A DNA stretch of 64,000 nt from Streptomyces viridiviolaceus (GTDB taxonomy: Bacteria > Actinomycetota > Actinomycetes > Streptomycetales > Streptomycetaceae), in contig NZ_BMWA01000017.1 of the NCBI RefSeq assembly GCF_014650995.1, positions 1-64,000 of the forward strand. The letters are read 5' to 3'. This document shows positions 60,540 through 64,000 of this stretch, piece by piece (the first letter of the stretch is position 1; each line of letters opens with the position of its first letter). A program made the position numbers and the translations under genes. Under the pieces are notes generated by a model. The model was given only the letters and a program-made list of their open reading frames with translations, was not told the DNA's origin and searched no databases.

Positions 60540-63347
60540 TCACCGGTGGGAGGTGAACTCCACCACCTGCTGGTAGGTCGGCCGGTTCTGCCAGCTCGTC
60601 GCGCCGTGCTTGATGCCGCCGAGGGTCCGGTGGATCACCGAGTCGACGCACCACTGGTCGCCGGCGGCGCAGTTGTCGTCGCCGGGATAGACCTGGGCGG
60701 CGGTCCGGCCGGCCGCCTCCTTCAGGGTGGAGACGAGGGTGTCGCGGCAGGCGGCGAGGTCGCCGTCGCCGCAGTACGCGCGCGCGAGCGGCCCCCGCAC
60801 CGGCTCGCCGAGCACCGCCCGGATGTCCTTGTCGACATAGCTCCACCAGCCGTACTGGAAGGCGCTCCCGGCGTGCGCGCCGGTGGGTCCGTGCGCGGCG
60901 GACGGGGATTCGTCGACGGGCAGGTTGCGGGTGAGGGCGGTGTACAGGTCGCTGCCGAGGCCCGGTTCGAACTCGGCCTTCACCAGCAGCGGCCACCATG
61001 CGTCCAGGATCCGGATCGCGTCGGCGTGGGCGTACTTCTTCGAGCCGCGGGAGGTCTCCGTACGAAGGGAGCCCGCCGCGACCCACTCCTCGAGCCTGTC
61101 GACGGCCGCCGCCGCGACGGGGTCGGTCACCGGAGCGTCGCCGATCACCTTCAGCAGGTCGGGCAGCACGTCCTCGGCCCGCAGGTCGGCCAGACCCGCC
61201 TCCGTCATCGCCTTGACGAGCGCAGCGCGGGTGACGCCGCCGTCGGCGACGAGCTTCCTCACCCGGTCGTCGAGCAGGTTGCCCCGGTGGACCGGTCCGT
61301 TGCCCCAGGGCGCGGTCGTGTAGTCCTTGGCCTGCTTGTTGTTCCAGGAGATGTAGTAGTCCTGGTCCAGGGAGCCGGGGTGGGCGGACGCCGGTGTGTA
61401 CCGGGCGGTGTTGGCGGCCGGGTCCCAGTCCTGCCACTCGTGCGCCGGCCGGGCCCAGACCGGGAACTCGGCGTCGACGCCGCCCGCCCGGACCGGGTTG
61501 TCGCCGCTGTTGTAGTACGCGGTGTGCTCGGAGTCGGCGTAGAACCAGTTGAAGGTGAAGTTGATGTGCTGCACCGCGCTCTGGAAACGCTGCGGGCCGG
61601 TCAGGTAGTCGGGGTCGTTCAGCATCTGGAAGCCGATGATCGAGTCGGCCTCGTGCAGGAAGGACGAGCGCAGGGTGGTGTAGGCGACCTTCTTGCCGCC
61701 GACCGTGGCGCGGTACTCCACCGGGCCGTACTTGGTGCGCCAGACCCGCATCGTGTACGAGCCGGCCGCGGTGCCGTCGGCGACGGTCGGCTTCCAGGCG
61801 TTCTTCCGCTCCACCTTCTCCATCGGTGTGCAGGTGCCGCGGTACAGGTAGTGGTGGTCGTCCTGGCAGAGTTCGACCGCGTAGGTGTCGATGATGTCCT
61901 GGCCCGAGGTCGTCGCGCTCCACGCGTAGTCCTGGCCGCGGCCCAGTTCGACGTACATGCTCAGGCCCGCGAAGGAGGCGCCGCGGGCGCTCAGGCCCGG
62001 TCCCTGGATCTCCTGGAGCATCAGGAGCTGGGGGGCGAAGTAGCCGGTCTGCGGGCCGAAGACGGCGATCGGGTGGCCGCTCTCGGTGTGCTCGCCGCTG
62101 ACGACCAGGGCGTTGGACATGCCGCGCCGGGCCGAGGTCACGGTGGTCCGCGCCGCCGTGGCCGAGGCGCCGGTGGCGTTCGCCGTGGCCGCGCCGCCCG
62201 TGCGGTCGTGCACCAGCGGCTCCTGTTCCACGGAGCCGGCGTCCGGCAGGGCGCGGCCCTGCGGGTCCTCGGGCCTGGGCAGGTACGGGAAGCTGCCGTC
62301 GTGGACGGTGAGGACGGCCTCGGGGTCGTTGCGCTGGCGGAAGGACTCCCACACCTTCGTGCCCTCGGCGACGCCGTACTTCTCCTGGGCGGCGAGCAGC
62401 GAGAGCGCGTTGGCGACCTCGCCGCCGCCCCCGGAGCCGAAGAGGGAGCCGATGACGGAGGCCAGCGCGACGAGGTCGGTGGGCTTGAAGTGCTCGATGG
62501 TGCCGGCGTTGGTGATGGCGTCCTTGTGCCCGGTCAGGACGTACTCGCCCGGGAAGTAGCGGCCCTTGTCGGAGGCGTCGATGTAGGCGTTGATGCCGGC
62601 GACGTAGGCGTCCACGTCGGCGAGGGCCTGCTCGCCGCGCTCGCCGGCCGCCGCGGCGGCGTTCTCCATCTGGGTCTGCAGTTCGGCCTCCGTGTAGGGG
62701 GCGCTGCGCCAGAACTGCTGCTCCAGGCCCTGGTTGGCGGGGGCGCCGCCGGCGAAGGGCGTCAACTGGCCGCGTCCGACGTGGCGGAAGAGGTCCATCA
62801 GCCACAGCCGGTCCTGGGCTGCCGCGTAACCGGCGCCGAACTCGGTGCCGTACCGGGTGGTACCGGTGATGTGCGGGACGCCGGTCTTCTTGTCCCGGAC
62901 GATCGTGACGTCGTCGCGGCCGGCCGGGCGGACGGTGGAGGCGACCTGGTCGGCGGGAACGCCGAAGGAGGCGTCGTTGAAGAAGGTGTTGATCTTGTCG
63001 TCGGTGAGGGCGGGGTAGCCGCTGGCGAGGTTCGCGTAGGGGCCCAGCTGGTCGTCGGCGTGGGCGGGTTGGGTGCCGAAGGCCTGGTTGAGGAGGATCT
63101 GGGCGAGCGTGGCGTTGCCGTTCTGGCCGGGCGGCAGGACGTCGGAACACCGGCCGCCGCAGTGGTCCTCGGCCGCCTGGTGTGCGGCCGCGCCGTCGGC
63201 CGTGGTCGCGTCGGCCGCCACCGCCGGGGAAAACGGTGACAAAAGACCGGCAATGAGGGCGCATACGGATGCGGTCTTCAGGAACCCGTGGAATCCGCGG
63301 GGAGTTCTCAGTCTGTCGAGGGCGTTGCGTGGGGTGCGCCGTGACAT
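60540..63347 (-). CDS. Secreted penicillin-acylase-family enzyme
   Basis: The 935-residue Ntn-hydrolase precursor has a signal peptide (FLKTASVCALIAGLLSPFSP, then AVAADA). An alpha chain of about 410 residues is followed by RRGMSNALVVSG, in which Ser411 should become the N-terminal nucleophile of the beta chain after autocleavage. A supporting Asn (INFTFNWFY region) and Arg follow. Substrates could be acyl-homoserine lactones, penicillins, or cyclic lipopeptides. The residue before Ser is Met; Gly is common in this family. The ATG at 63347 follows GAGGAGCTGCC. It converges with the muramidase gene, 16 bp apart. Confidence 0.92.
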   Translation of the reverse strand: MSRRTPRNALDRLRTPRGFHGFLKTASVCALIAGLLSPFSPAVAADATTADGAAAHQAAEDHCGGRCSDVLPPGQNGNATLAQILLNQAFGTQPAHADDQLGPYANLASGYPALTDDKINTFFNDASFGVPADQVASTVRPAGRDDVTIVRDKKTGVPHITGTTRYGTEFGAGYAAAQDRLWLMDLFRHVGRGQLTPFAGGAPANQGLEQQFWRSAPYTEAELQTQMENAAAAAGERGEQALADVDAYVAGINAYIDASDKGRYFPGEYVLTGHKDAITNAGTIEHFKPTDLVALASVIGSLFGSGGGGEVANALSLLAAQEKYGVAEGTKVWESFRQRNDPEAVLTVHDGSFPYLPRPEDPQGRALPDAGSVEQEPLVHDRTGGAATANATGASATAARTTVTSARRGMSNALVVSGEHTESGHPIAVFGPQTGYFAPQLLMLQEIQGPGLSARGASFAGLSMYVELGRGQDYAWSATTSGQDIIDTYAVELCQDDHHYLYRGTCTPMEKVERKNAWKPTVADGTAAGSYTMRVWRTKYGPVEYRATVGGKKVAYTTLRSSFLHEADSIIGFQMLNDPDYLTGPQRFQSAVQHINFTFNWFYADSEHTAYYNSGDNPVRAGGVDAEFPVWARPAHEWQDWDPAANTARYTPASAHPGSLDQDYYISWNNKQAKDYTTAPWGNGPVHRGNLLDDRVRKLVADGGVTRAALVKAMTEAGLADLRAEDVLPDLLKVIGDAPVTDPVAAAAVDRLEEWVAAGSLRTETSRGSKKYAHADAIRILDAWWPLLVKAEFEPGLGSDLYTALTRNLPVDESPSAAHGPTGAHAGSAFQYGWWSYVDKDIRAVLGEPVRGPLARAYCGDGDLAACRDTLVSTLKEAAGRTAAQVYPGDDNCAAGDQWCVDSVIHRTLGGIKHGATSWQNRPTYQQVVEFTSHR

Positions 63348-63565
63348 GGCAGCTCCTCCCGACTGGGGTGTGCCGGACGTTACCGCCGGTATCCCCGCGA
63401 GTGAAGATGAACATGCGTCAGGTTTCGACCCACGCGGTCGGTTCGCGGGGCCGTCGGAAATCCGATGGAGCCGAATCGCGTGTCGATACGTCTATTCGGC
63501 GACGTCCTTACGACGACGCCGAAGTGACCGAAGTACAGGTGCAGGTGTGACGGAGGTGCAGGGCG
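63348..63565. other. Divergent promoter region
   Basis: These 218 bp separate the penicillin-acylase-like gene from the plus-strand gene at the right edge. The stretch 63470-63540 holds GTATTCGG-like and ACGTC-rich sequence without a gene. Promoters of both genes are expected here. Confidence 0.4.
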
Positions 63566-64000
63566 ATGGCCGGTTTCCGGAGTCTGGCGAGACAGGTCCG
63601 CGATCCACGGTGCGACCTGGCGCTACGGCGCTATTCGCTGCGCAAGTGCCTTGAGCGGTTCGCCCCTTACGGGCACAGGGCGACCTGGGACCATCTGTGC
63701 TCCCGGGCCGGGTTCGGTCCGGAGGACCGCTCCCCCGACCCAGCGCGGCTCGTGGCCGCACTGGAGGAGTTGGAGGCGGCGCGTTCGGTGTGGCTGGCCT
63801 ACGAGGCCGAGTTCGCCGAGCGCCGCAGGAAGGAGAAGCACGACGGGCTGCGCAGGCCGGGCAGCGTGGACGACTGGCACCGGTTGACCTGGGGCGGTTT
63901 CGGTGTCGCCTGGTGCGACGATCCCCGGGTCCACCCCCATGCCCCGCTGGCCGAGGTGCTGCGCGGGCTGATCTCCGCGCTGGAGCGCGAGCCGGGGACG
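63566..64000 (+). CDS. Uncharacterised protein, cut by the window edge
   Basis: An open frame of 145 codons starts at ATG 63566 after GGAGGTGCAGGGCG and runs off the right edge without a stop. The product begins MAGFRSLARQVRDPRCDLAL and contains CLERFAPYGHRATWDHLCSR and the repeated Trp phrase DDWHRLTWGGFGVAWCDD. It is rich in Arg and Leu with several Cys. I do not recognise a family. The good ribosome site and unidirectional codon bias support a real gene. Confidence 0.75.
   Translation, partial: MAGFRSLARQVRDPRCDLALRRYSLRKCLERFAPYGHRATWDHLCSRAGFGPEDRSPDPARLVAALEELEAARSVWLAYEAEFAERRRKEKHDGLRRPGSVDDWHRLTWGGFGVAWCDDPRVHPHAPLAEVLRGLISALEREPGT

Overview
The window is chromosomal DNA of a high-GC actinomycete, almost certainly a Streptomyces close to S. 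coelicolor. The signs are very strong third-position GC, frequent GTG starts, a prokaryotic ubiquitin-like protein (Pup)-proteasome locus, mycothiol ligase, chaplins with a sortase signal, the glycerol (gyl) operon and many F420- or Tat-linked proteins. Gene order across the first half matches the conserved actinobacterial block that runs from the proteasome genes to mshC. No prophage, CRISPR array, insertion sequence or biosynthetic cluster is visible. Most genes look like conserved core genes.

Layout. 220-6363 (minus): prcA, prcB, an endonuclease VII-like gene, pup, dop and arc, together the Pup-proteasome system. 6610-12355: a small ferredoxin, a secreted or anchored protein, tRNA m1A methyltransferase, an M50 site-2 protease with an internal repeat, a RecB-like Fe-S nuclease and a NarL-type regulator. 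12437-18860: a lone peptide-type ABC substrate-binding lipoprotein, a HAD phosphatase and cobalamin-dependent methionine synthase. 19204-24368: gylR, glpF, glpK and glpD, with matching operator-like palindromes before gylR and glpF. 24504-33400: a FadR-type regulator, a PAC2 protein, a Tat-exported beta-propeller-like protein, mshC, a kinase-fold protein overlapping a DUF3090 gene, a phosphoglycerate-mutase-like phosphatase, a CorA transporter and a ferritin-like protein.

33608-41782: an F420 LLM oxidoreductase, an aldo/keto reductase coupled to a degenerate RecD-like protein, an acidic protein, a DUF5703 protein, chaplins ChpC and ChpH, and an M20 peptidase. 41970: tRNA-Leu(GAG). 42128-50843: a YchJ-like protein, the gluconate genes gntR, gntK and gntP, an IPT/TIG-like lipoprotein, an APC permease, an EamA-like transporter and a Nudix hydrolase. 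51428-59044: two DUF202 membrane proteins, a His-rich protein, and a fatty-acyl/CoA catabolism locus (APH-like kinase, acyl-CoA dehydrogenase, LysR, TetR, acyl-CoA ligase, SDR). The two operons of this locus share a near-identical TetR-type box. 59279-63347: a NamZ-type exo-muramidase convergent with a penicillin-acylase-family enzyme. An uncharacterised gene runs off the right edge.

The less ordinary material is the pseudo-helicase, the kinase-fold/DUF3090/phosphatase module beside mycothiol synthesis, the shared operators, a 75-bp repeat present both at the left edge and 51 kb away, other intergenic repeat families, and a Cys-rich frame after mshC that has no start codon. I did not find a convincing wholly new multi-gene system.
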